A stretch of 64,000 nucleotides of DNA from Azolla caroliniana (GCA_043228905.1 JBHGNT010000006.1:14074001-14138000), one strand, 5' to 3'. Numbered from the stretch's first letter, positions 32,296 to 42,099 are shown. Numbers and translations are program-made. Notes: generated by a model from the letters alone, not told the origin.

Positions 32296-35200
32296 TTATC
32301 CCCCCTTTTCGATGACGAGTTGCACGAGTCGGAAGAAAAGAGTTCAGACTTGGTTTATGAGGATATTGGTTGTGAAATGCAACAACCATGTCGGAGGCAT
32401 TGGCAAGATGTTCGGCAGGCTCCCATGTTCGATCATTAGGTGTATAGCCTAACCAATCAACCAAGTAGTATAGTTTGTTGCGAATGATCTTGGAGTCGAG
32501 GATAGCGGCAACCTCATATTCAGAGCCATTGGAAACGTCAATTGGAGGTGGGGGAGGTGTAACACGACCCGGAATAGAGCTCGTTGTGTAGGGCTCCAAA
32601 AGTGAAACATGGAAGACCGGGTGAAGACGCATATGAGGAGGAAGATCAAGACGAAATGTCACATCATTGATCTTACCACTTATGACATATGGGCCAAAAC
32701 GTTGATAATCCAATTTGTAGCAAGGTCGGGACGTTTTAATGCTACCTTGTAAGAGCCATACACGATCGCCTACTTGAAATGTAGTCGATGAATCACGCCG
32801 ATGACGGTCAGCAATCTTCTTTTGAGTGTTTTGGGCTTCACATAAATGATGCAAAAGCATATCCTGAACTTCTTGGAGTCGAGTGAGCCGATCTTCAGCA
32901 GCTGGGTTTTTTGGGAGTTCAGGATGTTCAAGCATCGTCCAACGAGGATGGTACCCAATGTTTGCAAAAAATGGGGAATATCCAGTAGAAGAATGCTCGG
33001 AGTTGTTATAAGCAAATTCTGCCAAAGGTAGTAAATCCACCCAATCATCTTGTTGATAGTTGACAAAACAACGTAGATATTGCTCGACTGTTTGGTTGGT
33101 GCGCTCACTCTGCCCATTAGTCTCTGGATGGTAGCCGGAAGAGAGTTTACAAGAAGTATGTAAGAGTTTGAACATGTGCCGCCAAAATTTCGAGATGAAT
33201 TGGGGACCCCGATCACTGATAATATCATCCGGAAGACCATGATGGCGAAACACCTCCCGCATGAGTAAATCAGCTGTCTCTTGACTAGTAATGGTCTTTG
33301 TGCATGGAAGGAAATGTGCCATCTTCGTAAAACGATCGACAACCGTGAGAATCGAATCAAATCCCTTGGAAGGTGGAAGATCCGTAATAAAGTCCAAGGA
33401 AATAGATTTCCATGGGCTCTCCGGAATAGGCATTGGCTGTAATAAGCCATATGGATGATGTCGAGGCTTTTTTGATCGGCAACATGTATCACAGCTACGA
33501 ACATAATCCGTAACAAAATGGCGAAGCCGTGGCCACCAATATCGGCGAGAAATCAACTCAAAAGTCTTGTGGATGCCGAAGTGTCCCGCCATTGGTGTGT
33601 CATGACATTGTTGCATGACTTTGAGTCGAGAAGGACCGTCAGGCACATACAAGAGAGTTTGTCGAAAAAGTAACCCATCATGCCAACTAAACTGGGTGTA
33701 GTCTAGACGAGGATTTTGAGTTTGGGAGCTAGATGCACGATTTGGGATAATATGGCTCAAAACCTCTTGGGCGAACGCATCAGTCGCAATCTGCTCACGA
33801 ATGGAATCAAGAAGCCTTGAATCTCCCGGTGTGTTGATGGTATGCATTGCCATTATTCGTAGACGATCAGGACCTAAGAGGATTTGCTTTTGGCTTTCAA
33901 ATGCGGCCTCTCCAGGTTGAAGTTCCATATACGAACGTCTAGATAAAGCATCTGCTTTTCCTTGTTGCATCCCAGGGCGATATAGAATTACAAAATCGAA
34001 ACGAGTTAAGAACTGCGCCCAACGAGCTTGTCGTCGATTCAAGACTCGAGCACTTTGAAAGTATGTTAGATTTTTATGATCATTGTAGACAATAATCTGC
34101 TGAGAAGAACCCTCCAGAAAATGACGCCATTGTTGAAAAGAATCCACAATGGCAAGAAGCTCTTTGTCGTGAATCTCATAGTTGATTTCTGCGGCTTCAA
34201 ATTTTCGTGAGTGAAAAGCCACCGGGTGCAGTTCACCATCATCACCAATTTGGGATAGTACACTTCCGAGTGCGAAATCCGATGCATCAGCTTCAAGTAT
34301 AAAGCGCCTCATTGGATCGACATGGATTAAGATTGGTGCGGATGTAAATGCTTGCTTTAAACCCTCAAATGCAGAGTTCGCATCTATACTCCATACAAAT
34401 GGTCGATTCTTGTGCGTCAGTTGAGTGAGGGGCAACACAATTTTTGAATAATCTTTGATGAACTTGCGATAAAAGTTTGCGAACCCCAAAAAACATTGCA
34501 CATCTCGCACGGACTGTGGTGTTTGCCAATCCAAAATTGTTTGAACCTTTGATGGATCCATAGAGATGCCATTTGAAGAGACTATGTACCCCAAAAACTC
34601 CACTTGACATTGGTCGAAACTACACTTCTCCAATTTTGCATAGAGACCATACTCTCGTAGCCGTTGCAAAACTTGGCGAACATGTATATCATGTTCTTCT
34701 TGAGTTTTTGAGTAGATCAAGATATCATCCAGGTAAACAATGATGAAGATATCGAGGAAGTCTCGAAAAATATCATTCGCCATATGTTGGAAGACTGCTG
34801 GTGCATTCGTGAGGCCAAAAGGCATCACTGTGTACTCAAAATGACCATAGCGAGTGCGGAACGCCGTCTTCCATTCATCCCCAGGACGAATTCGAACAAG
34901 GTTGTAGGCACCTCGAAGATCTAACTTCGTGAAATACTTTGCTTCACTGAGGCGTTCTAGAAGGCTTGAGATCAATGGGAGAGCATATCGGTTTCTAACG
35001 GTCACTTTATTCAAGCCTCGATAATCCACGACCATACGAAGCGTACCATCTTTCTTCTTAACGAAAAAGATGGGTGCACCAGCAGGAGATTTTGAATGTT
35101 GGATAAAACCATTTGCCAAGTTCTCATTGATATATTCTCGAAGAACCTCTAACTCCGTGGGCGAAAGATTATAAATTGGTCCCCATGGAGGCTCTTTTCC

Positions 35201-35893
35201 TGGCTGCAAATCAATTGGGCAATCATATGGTCGATGCTCTGGTAGTCTATTAGCCTTCACCTTATCGAACACATCGGAGAATTCTATGTACTTCTTTGGT
35301 AGTTGGACCCCCAATTCTTGTGAGCTAGATGAGGGAGTTGCTAAAACCGCAAATACCATCATGTCTTCCTTTCTTCCATCCTCTCGTAATTGATGTATAG
35401 AGATTGTTGAAATTGTGGGGGATCCTAGATCCTTAGTTGGAGCTTCAAGAGACTTGGATTGTACGGTGACCTCTTCAATAGTTCTTTTTCTCCAATCAAT
35501 GGTTGGGTTATGTAACTCAAACCAAGGAAGACCAAGAACTAGAGAGTGCTCCGGACTACTAATGATGTTAAATGAGATGACACTAGCCAAATTACCTAGG
35601 ACTACACGAATTGGTTCAGACTCTTCGACTATATCTCCTGATGCTATAGGGCGACCATCGATGACTCCTACAGCTACTGGGTTTGGGAGTTTTTTCAAGA
35701 TGATGTTTTGAGTCAATGCAAACTCGCGATCCATGAAACAAGAATTGGCTCCGGAATCTAGGAGGGCAGAGGCTAGGGCGCGATGACCTGTAGATGTGCT
35801 AAGCTCGACTTGTGTAGAAAAAACTCTACTAACTTGATTTGATGAAATGGAACCACAACTAGGTACTGACTCTACATAACTAGGATGGTCCAA
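32288..35893 (-). CDS. GYP-C pol: protease, RT, RNase H, integrase, chromodomain
   Basis: An open frame of about 1201 aa. Protease ALLDSGANSCFMD (residues 43-55). RT with FTKLDLRGAYN and the catalytic VYLDDILIYS (387-390 is YLDD). RNase H starts at EADASDFALGS (535). The integrase zinc finger uses His at about 764-775 and CDTC at 801-804. The catalytic triad is D834, D894 and E930, spaced as DD35E. Chromodomain is at 1125-1180 (YEVAAILDSKI, YLVDWLGY, TWEPAEHL). There is no ATG at the start: the first codon counted is TTG, and the frame is open further upstream to the gag end, so pol is probably made by a -1 frameshift from gag. The stop TGA lies within the LTR. Confidence 0.93.
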   Translation of the reverse strand: MDHPSYVESVPSCGSISSNQVSRVFSTQVELSTSTGHRALASALLDSGANSCFMDREFALTQNIILKKLPNPVAVGVIDGRPIASGDIVEESEPIRVVLGNLASVISFNIISSPEHSLVLGLPWFELHNPTIDWRKRTIEEVTVQSKSLEAPTKDLGSPTISTISIHQLREDGRKEDMMVFAVLATPSSSSQELGVQLPKKYIEFSDVFDKVKANRLPEHRPYDCPIDLQPGKEPPWGPIYNLSPTELEVLREYINENLANGFIQHSKSPAGAPIFFVKKKDGTLRMVVDYRGLNKVTVRNRYALPLISSLLERLSEAKYFTKLDLRGAYNLVRIRPGDEWKTAFRTRYGHFEYTVMPFGLTNAPAVFQHMANDIFRDFLDIFIIVYLDDILIYSKTQEEHDIHVRQVLQRLREYGLYAKLEKCSFDQCQVEFLGYIVSSNGISMDPSKVQTILDWQTPQSVRDVQCFLGFANFYRKFIKDYSKIVLPLTQLTHKNRPFVWSIDANSAFEGLKQAFTSAPILIHVDPMRRFILEADASDFALGSVLSQIGDDGELHPVAFHSRKFEAAEINYEIHDKELLAIVDSFQQWRHFLEGSSQQIIVYNDHKNLTYFQSARVLNRRQARWAQFLTRFDFVILYRPGMQQGKADALSRRSYMELQPGEAAFESQKQILLGPDRLRIMAMHTINTPGDSRLLDSIREQIATDAFAQEVLSHIIPNRASSSQTQNPRLDYTQFSWHDGLLFRQTLLYVPDGPSRLKVMQQCHDTPMAGHFGIHKTFELISRRYWWPRLRHFVTDYVRSCDTCCRSKKPRHHPYGLLQPMPIPESPWKSISLDFITDLPPSKGFDSILTVVDRFTKMAHFLPCTKTITSQETADLLMREVFRHHGLPDDIISDRGPQFISKFWRHMFKLLHTSCKLSSGYHPETNGQSERTNQTVEQYLRCFVNYQQDDWVDLLPLAEFAYNNSEHSSTGYSPFFANIGYHPRWTMLEHPELPKNPAAEDRLTRLQEVQDMLLHHLCEAQNTQKKIADRHRRDSSTTFQVGDRVWLLQGSIKTSRPCYKLDYQRFGPYVISGKINDVTFRLDLPPHMRLHPVFHVSLLEPYTTSSIPGRVTPPPPPIDVSNGSEYEVAAILDSKIIRNKLYYLVDWLGYTPNDRTWEPAEHLANASDMVVAFHNQYPHKPSLNSFLPTRATRHRKGGIMS

Positions 35894-35919
35894 CCAAATG
35901 GCTCCTATTTTGGCCGGAC

Positions 35920-37047
35920 TTATTCGTTTAACACATCCTCTAATTGGCTCAAGACATCAAATCTATTCTCATGGCATGGGCTATTAGGCTTAGTACTTAA
36001 GTTATTAGAAGTGATAGTAGAACTTGATGTAGGGTTGTCATGTGCACTTACTTGGTAAACTTGACGCCTGGGTTTATGTGGACAATTCACAGCTATATGT
36101 CCTGGACCACCACAGTAGAGGCATAGGCGATGCGCCCGACGTCGTTGTTTCTCAGCATCTGATAAGGGCCCTCGACGTTGTGTCGACTCTATTTCCATCG
36201 GAGTGGGACCATCCCTCGTAACGGGTCTAGAACCTTGTGGCGGTGTGGCGACTATAGAAGCGTATGTCTGTTCCGGTTGGCGGCGTAACATTTGTTGACG
36301 TTCAGAACGTCGCTCAAATAGGCGATTATCACATCGCACAGCTCGGCTAATAGCTTCAGTAAGAGACTTTGGATCTTCATGGAAAGTAAGAAGAAGATCT
36401 TTGACATCGTTACGCAAACCCTGACGGAATTGATCCATTAAGGCTGCCTCATCCCAAGGGATGTCGCATGCCAAGAGACGGAAATCTGCGGCATAAGCTG
36501 AAGCGGGACGATCTCCTTGTCGGAGTCTTCGAATCTTGTTTATTGCAGTCCTAGTGCTATCCGTATCTCCAAAACTAGCTTGAAACTCCTTAACGAATGC
36601 CTCGAAATCCTCCAGTAATGGTGATTTCTTCTCAAGAAGTGGTGCAAACCATGCTAACGCTGTACCGCTTAGCAAGGTTCCTATTAATCCCACATGGGCA
36701 GCATCAGTTGGATACCGATTGGGATGTAACTGAATCACCAAACGAACTTGATTCAGGAAACCTCGAAAGAGAGATCTGGTACCATCAAACTTGGCAGGGA
36801 GGCTAATCTTTGGTTCCCTTGGGGAGTTTTGAACCCCCGCCGCTTGTTCTCGTAATGTTAATATAGTAGCCTCAAGTTGATGAACCCGTTGTGATAACTC
36901 CTCATATTGATGAGCTTTCTCAGTACTGACTTGTTGAAGATCCCCGAGTAGCCTTTGATTTTCTTGCTCTAATGCCACAAACTTAGTGGTGAGCATATCG
37001 AGCTCCGAAAGGACACGCATATACTCTTGCTTGCTGACCGACTCCAT
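35920..37047 (-). CDS. GYP-C gag
   Basis: 375 aa from ATG at 37047 (MESVSKQEYMRVL). Residues 15-70 form a probable coiled coil (LEQENQRLLGDLQQV, YEELSQRVHQLEATILTL). The capsid domain (80-245) contains KFDGTRSLFRGFLNQV and FGDTDSTRTAINKIRRLRQG. The basic linker is followed by one CCHC knuckle, CLYCGGPGHIAVNC (309-322). Gag forms the cytoplasmic particle and binds RNA. The stop TAA (35920-35922) follows GTTAAACGAA. Pol continues in the -1 phase. The frame is complete with no lesions. Confidence 0.93.
   Translation of the reverse strand: MESVSKQEYMRVLSELDMLTTKFVALEQENQRLLGDLQQVSTEKAHQYEELSQRVHQLEATILTLREQAAGVQNSPREPKISLPAKFDGTRSLFRGFLNQVRLVIQLHPNRYPTDAAHVGLIGTLLSGTALAWFAPLLEKKSPLLEDFEAFVKEFQASFGDTDSTRTAINKIRRLRQGDRPASAYAADFRLLACDIPWDEAALMDQFRQGLRNDVKDLLLTFHEDPKSLTEAISRAVRCDNRLFERRSERQQMLRRQPEQTYASIVATPPQGSRPVTRDGPTPMEIESTQRRGPLSDAEKQRRRAHRLCLYCGGPGHIAVNCPHKPRRQVYQVSAHDNPTSSSTITSNNLSTKPNSPCHENRFDVLSQLEDVLNE
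35926..35932 (-). promoter_or_regulatory. GYP-C candidate -1 frameshift site
   Basis: The minus strand reads GTTAAAC followed by GAA TAA, so the last gag codons are TTA AAC GAA stop. Shifting back one base at TTA AAC enters the long pol frame. G-TTA-AAC is a known slippery heptamer in other -1 frameshift systems (equine arteritis virus). GYP-D has AAACGAATAAG in the same place. A downstream stem or pseudoknot has not been checked. Confidence 0.55.
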
Positions 37048-37133
37048 AACCGCGGGGGAAAAAGAAAGAAGGATAAAGAAGAAAGCTTGCTAGGGTTATT
37101 GGAGAAAGGGAAAAGAAATATTCGGTTCAAACT

Positions 37134-37579
37134 ATCAAGAGTCACGACAGTTTGAACCGAATGAGTTGTGATGAGTGTATGGACTCTTATTTATAGGCCC
37201 TTATGGAGTATTCTAGAATGTTCTAGAATATTTTAGAATACTCAAGAGTCACGACAGTTTGAACCGAATGAGTTGTGATGAGTGTATGGACTCTTATTTA
37301 TAGGCCCTTATGGAGTATTCTAGAATGTTCTAGAATATTTTAGATATTTATGAATAATAATAATAATAAATATAATCATGAAATATTCAAGAACATTCTA
37401 GAATAATCTAGAATGTTCTAAATATCTCGTAATAACTAAACATATAATTATTATGATTACATCTCACATATGTTATTACAATGGTTAAAGTACAATATGT
37501 AAACCAAGAGGTTATGGGTTCGATTCCTGGTTCGCCAAGATGAATGTCATGATAAGCCAAGATGTATGTCTTCATGACA
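37134..37579 (-). repeat. GYP-C 5' LTR, rearranged
   Basis: The outer part (37250-37579) matches the 3' LTR. The inner part contains a 108-bp direct duplication (TCAAGAGTCACGACAG at 37134 and 37242) that carries the TATA region twice (complements of 37189-37197 and 37296-37304). The repeat-rich 230-bp inner part of the 3' LTR is missing here. The boundary with the internal region is a 14-bp inverted repeat (37120-37133 and 37149-37162). Confidence 0.8.
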
Positions 37580-37584
37580 CAGTC

Positions 37585-39768
37585 GAATTCCCCATCAATT
37601 CCATAACCGAGAAATATGTATTTTGTTGCATGGGGTGCCAACTTGGTCCTTTTCTCCCTAGGGATGAATGCATAGGCTTCACATCCTAATACACGAAGCC
37701 TGTCATAGGTCGGTTGTTTTTCATAACCATAGTGCTTGTGGCACTTCGAGCTTGATTGCTTTCGATGACGATAGATTGATCAGATATATTCCCATCTGCA
37801 ATGCTTCGGGCCAGAACTCCAGCTTTAGACCGGCTTGCTAGAGCATTGTCGTCCCCTCGCTTGGATCGTTTTGTTGATGTCGTCTGCAGTGCTTCGGCCA
37901 CTCCATTTTGCATGGGTGTGTATGGAACAGTCTTTTGATGCCTGGTCCCTTTGTCAGACTGGTACTGTTTGCAGGCTCGGGAGGTATATTCGCCTCCATT
38001 GTCGGATCAAAGTGTCTTCACTTTGTGTCTTGACCGATTCTCCACGTCAATTAACCATCGGGCGAAGATCTCGATCGCTTCGTCTTTGGACCTAATCGAA
38101 TAGGCCCAAACCTTCCGTGTTCAATCATCAACGAACATGATGAAGTATTGGGAGCCACCTAGTGATCGCTCAGGCATAGGCCCAAATATATCTGTGTGCA
38201 CGAGCTCTAAGGGTTGTCGTAGCATCTCATAATGGAGAGAGTGCAGACTTCGGGATTGTTTCCTGTATCAACAATGCTTGCAGAAGTTCGTCTTTTCTTG
38301 GAGTTTCAGAATGTAGCTAACTGCCATCAACTGATTGAGTCCGGCTTGAGACATATGGCCAAGTCGGCCATGCCATAAGTTCGGGTCGGTCTTTTCGGCT
38401 ACATTCACGGCCCCTTTTGGATTGATCTCCGTCATTGAATACAAGTTGTTGTACTTGTGTCCACTTCCAATTTTCGGGTTTCCACGACTAATCATCCATG
38501 TCAACTCACTCAGAGTTATCCTATACCCATCATTGGCTAACATGCCGATGGAGACTAGACTCCTTTTCAATGTGGGTACATGTCGAACTTGGTTTAGGAC
38601 AATCGTGTTGCCATTTGACAGTTGAATTGGTACTTCGCCAATTCCTGCGATTCTACACTCCTGCCCATTGCTAGTAGGATTGTGCCACTAGTGCCAACCG
38701 AATAGTTTGAAAACCATTCGATGTTCGGGGTTACATGAAATGTGGCGTCATAGTCCAACAACCACATATGTGCATCTTGTGCAATGTGAAGGACTTCTTC
38801 GATCATCGAGTCCTTTAAGGAGAGGATATCTCCGAAGAGTGGTTTTAGTCGGATCGTCCTCGATTCCGCTCGGATTGCTGACCACTCTCTTTCCTCTTGA
38901 TTGACCAACAGTCAGAAACATTGTGATTGGATTTTCTGTACTGGGTGCAGAAATCGCTTGGTCGACTGGTTCTCGACTTCGACCGATCGGTCTCCCCTCG
39001 TGTTGGATCGATTATGGTGTCGATCGGTTCTGTCGGCTTGTTCTTTTGATCAGCTCGGTCAGTTGATCGACTCAATCGAGTGGTGGGCTTCTACCGATTC
39101 GTCGATTGAGAGTCCCATCGATTTTTGCCGAATATCCTCGGTGAGGACTTGGTCGATCATTTCATCTAGATTTAGGATCGGATGGCTATTGGCAAATTTT
39201 GTGCATAATATCTCCCAACTCTCCGGCAAGCTCAATAGGAGGTCAAGGGCTTTAACTTCTTCTTCGAAGTTAATCTCTTGGGAGGAGAGTTCAGAAAACA
39301 CCCGGCTGAAGCTGTTGATGTGGGAGGTTGCAAGATCTGACTCTCTCATCTTCATATTGAATAGTTGTCGAATCAGTATGAGTTTCGATGAGGACTTCTT
39401 TTCATACACTGCTTGCAACTTCTCCCATAACGAGAAATTTGTTGTCTCTTTGGCCATGTTGAAATAAATATTCTCAGCCAAATGCATTCGGATGGTGGAG
39501 TGGGCGATTTCATCTAGTGATCTCCACTCTTCGGTTGGCATCGTAGTGGGCTTTTCACTATGTCGAATAACTTCGACTTGTCTTCTGATGATCAGCACAT
39601 CTTACATCATCTCCTTCCACAAGGCGAAATTTTTGCCATCAAACTTTTGGATTTCAACTCTTGTTCCGGATGTTGAAGCCCTATTCCCTTTTTGAAAGTG
39701 AGATTTTACTGACCTTGTCTTCTTTTTCAACTTTCTCTGCTTCTTTTGTTGTTGTCGAACAACAAGAT
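37585..39768 (-). pseudogene. COP-D integrase, protease and gag
   Basis: From right to left: gag (39760-38845) with LWEKLQAVYEKKSSSKLILI, a copia gag phrase, and a degenerate zinc-knuckle area. Protease (38908-38594) has the active-site region reading LLDYDATFHVTPN, where DSGAT would be usual. The pre-integrase domain (38570-38268) has LWHGRLGHMSQAGLN. The integrase core is in several frames down to 37690, and the C-terminus is KYIFLGYGIDGEFD (37641-37600). The last codons run into the CAGTC duplication where GYP-C inserted. Multiple frameshifts make this a pseudogene. Confidence 0.8.
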
Positions 39769-39780
39769 GCTCTGATACCA
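39769..39780 (-). promoter_or_regulatory. COP-D primer binding site
   Basis: The minus strand reads TGGTATCAGAGC, a perfect copia initiator tRNA-Met primer site, two bases inside the 5' LTR. Confidence 0.9.
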
Positions 39781-39782
39781 CT

Positions 39783-40089
39783 TGCGGTCTATGATGTTCA
39801 ATGTGTATGCGGAAATATATAGCCCTACTTGTGAGTTATGTGCTCAGCAAACAACCCAAAAAGTATGGTAGGAGAATAGACATAAGCATAGACACATTTT
39901 TTAGCTTTTAATGGAAGCTTTTGTTATTTCTCTGTTCTCTCTCTTGTAGAGACTCAAGATACAAGATGTAAGAAGAGTACTAAGTTACAACATTAGGTTA
40001 AATTGCTTATATACTAAGCCCTACCGATTTGGATGTGTTCACACTAGTAAGGATACAAAGGTGGAAGGAGTCAACCTTTTATACCAACA
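39783..40089 (-). repeat. COP-D 5' LTR
   Basis: It matches 18209-18509 with scattered substitutions and short indels. The right terminus CCAACA (40089) is followed by the target duplication GTTCA (40090-40094). Pyrimidine-rich stretches CTGTTCTCTCTC occur in both LTRs. Confidence 0.9.
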
Positions 40090-40094
40090 GTTCA

Positions 40095-41657
40095 TTCTCG
40101 ATTTGAACGAGGTAAAATCAGCCATGTATGACAAAGGTCTCAAAACCGAGACGAACATCAAGTTGTGGCACAAGAGAATCGGCCACATCATCCTCCAACG
40201 GCTCCGAGCTATGCAATCAAAGGGAGTCGTCATCAGACTTTTGGACTTTGAGTCGAAACGATTCGACCAAGTGTGCGAAGCATGCCAACTCGGCAAACAA
40301 CATCGACTCCATTCCCAAAGGAGAACTACCTAAGTAAAGGCCTCCTTGACATGATCCACTTGGATGTATGGGGACCAGCTCAAACACCGACCGTCGGAGG
40401 ATGCCAGTACTACGTCACCTTCATCGACGACTACTCGCACTACACGTGGATCTTCCCGATGAAGAAGAAGAGTGAAGTGCTCTCACACTTCCAAAAGCTC
40501 AAGAGCCAAATCGAAAAAGAAACCAGTCGGCACATTCGATGCCTACGATCGGATGGAGGCAATGAGTACTTCTCCGAGGAATTCATCTCCTACCTCCAAG
40601 ATGAAGGCATCCGGAGAGAATTCTCATGCCGACACACCCTAACAAAATGGAGTAGCCAAAAGAAAGAATCGGCATATACCTGAGGTAGGACGGGCCATGT
40701 TGCATGAGAAGCACATGCCGAATTTCTATTGGGCTGAAGTTACATCCATGGCTGTCTATCTCATGAATCGATGCACCACTAATGGAGTAAATGAGCTAAC
40801 TCATACGAGATCTTTGTTGGAAGGAAGTTGATCCTTTCACGCCTCAAAGTGTTCAGAAACATTGCAGATGTACGCATCTCGAATGAAAAACGACAAAAGC
40901 TCGACAACGAAGTCAGAGAAATGTATCCTCACACGTTTGGGAAAAGGGGATAAAAGTGCTTTAACCCCTCGACTCGAGTGATTTGGGTGAGTTGGGAAGT
41001 AGTTTTCGACGTATTGGCATCATGGTATGAGCCCGATTTGGCTCCATCCGAGCCGACCGAGGAATAGTTGGTCGTCAACTCGGATGACGATATTTAGCAA
41101 AGTCCTTTACCAAAGGACAATCCAAGCTCTACCATCATGGCCAAGTCCGAAATTGGACAAAGGCAAAGGTAAGATGCCTGAATATAAGGTCGACCACCCC
41201 AACGACAGTGATTTGGATGTGTCGGCTCGCTCACTAGATAGTGAGTTTGGTGTACCCATTATGCGGACACCCAGAGTAAAAAAGGCGCTCACATCTGCAA
41301 ACGAAAAACTCTTACGCTCATCTCGAGAGAAGAACCCGATCACTCGGTTCGGCTACAACGAGTATATGGCCCATCATTACGCCTTTGCGATGAAGGTCAC
41401 GGCCGAACAAGAGCCCGAAAGCTTTATGGAAGCTGCTTGTGACCCCCGATGGTTAGCATCCATGGATGTGGAGATGCAAGCACTCGGCCTTCAACCATTT
41501 AGCGCTACAAGCCTTCGTCATAGGCTTGAGGGGGAGGAACCGAAACTGCCACGAAAATGCCGACTTCGAAAGCCGAACAAAAGCTGACATCGAAAGTCGG
41601 ACAACCTCGAAAGCAAAACCGGATGTCAGACGCCTCACACTTGAGCTTGAGGGGGCG
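40095..41657 (+). pseudogene. COP-C integrase, linker and tail, with RT/RNase H deleted
   Basis: The pre-integrase zinc domain is LWHKRIGH then CEACQLGKQHR (40160-40310). The integrase core contains MIHLDVWGPAQTPTVGG and CLRSDGGNEYFSEEF. The third acidic region is frameshifted near 40645. A degenerate linker leads to FGYNEYMAHHYAFAMKVT and MDVEMQA (near 41480). The frame then joins ALGLQPFSATSLRHR, which corresponds to the end of RNase H, so essentially all of RT and RNase H is missing. A short basic tail (41525-41657) is enclosed by two purine motifs. Confidence 0.8.
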
Positions 41658-42099
41658 TGTTGAGATATCAAACTCAACTAGGTTTAGTTATTTAGTCAAC
41701 CATGTAACTTAGTAGCTACATAATTAGAATCTAGTTAGAAGTGTTGACTTTAAAGCCTTAAATAGGATTTTGTACTTAGTGGGGATGCATTCTAGATCCT
41801 CCACTACCAAGTTCATTAAATATAGGACTTACATCCTCATACCTATATTCTCCTCACATATGTGCACCCTTGGACACGAGATGTATATATACCTCATTGT
41901 GGGTATCCTTGTTCTTTGATGTTTGTCAATATAGAGAAAGGTCTTTAGCTACACTCTCGTTAATCATCCCCCATTTATCTCATTGCTCATAAGTGTAACT
42001 TCCTCTATCTCTTTCTTTCACACACATATCACATACGTGATTCACTTCTCACATAATTAGACACTAATTAACACTTAGTTAATTACCTAAGTATTAACA
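41658..42099 (+). repeat. COP-C 3' LTR
   Basis: It starts TGTTGAGATATCAAACTCAAC immediately after CTTGAGGGGGCG (41646-41657) and ends at TATTAACA (42099), TG...CA in form. It has no partner in the window because the 5' LTR was lost. The right neighbour is LINE-derived. Confidence 0.75.

Larger units (their letters stand above)
31747..37579 (-). mobile_element. GYP-C: Ty3/gypsy chromovirus with open gag and pol
   Basis: The element is bounded by TGTCGTGACTC (31747) and CTTCATGACA (37579), with perfect target duplication CAGTC at 31742-31746 and 37580-37584. It was inserted in COP-D between integrase codons. Gag (375 aa) and pol (about 1200 aa) are both uninterrupted. The C-terminal chromodomain of integrase marks it as a chromovirus. 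The 5' LTR is rearranged (see separate entries), which may limit mobility. GYP-D is a close relative. Confidence 0.95.
18209..40089 (-). mobile_element. COP-D: Ty1/copia element containing GYP-B and GYP-C
   Basis: Matching LTRs are at 18209-18509 and 39783-40089, flanked by a perfect 5-bp duplication GTTCA. Minus-strand order is gag, protease, integrase (39760-37585), the GYP-C insertion, RT start (31741-30848), GYP-B, then RT and RNase H (20493-18727). The primer site is the complement of 39769-39780. Outside the inserts the element is about 5.1 kb including a roughly 590-bp duplicated segment. Coding frames are broken throughout. Confidence 0.92.
17463..42099 (+). mobile_element. COP-C: outermost Ty1/copia host of the nest
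   Basis: The left part (17463-18203) carries gag and protease. The right part (40095-41657) resumes with the pre-integrase domain and integrase in the order expected of one element. A 3' LTR occupies 41658-42099. Between them lies COP-D, bounded by a perfect GTTCA duplication (18204-18208 and 40090-40094). COP-C is truncated at its left end by the junction with COP-B, so its 5' LTR is missing. It lacks RT and RNase H. Confidence 0.88.
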
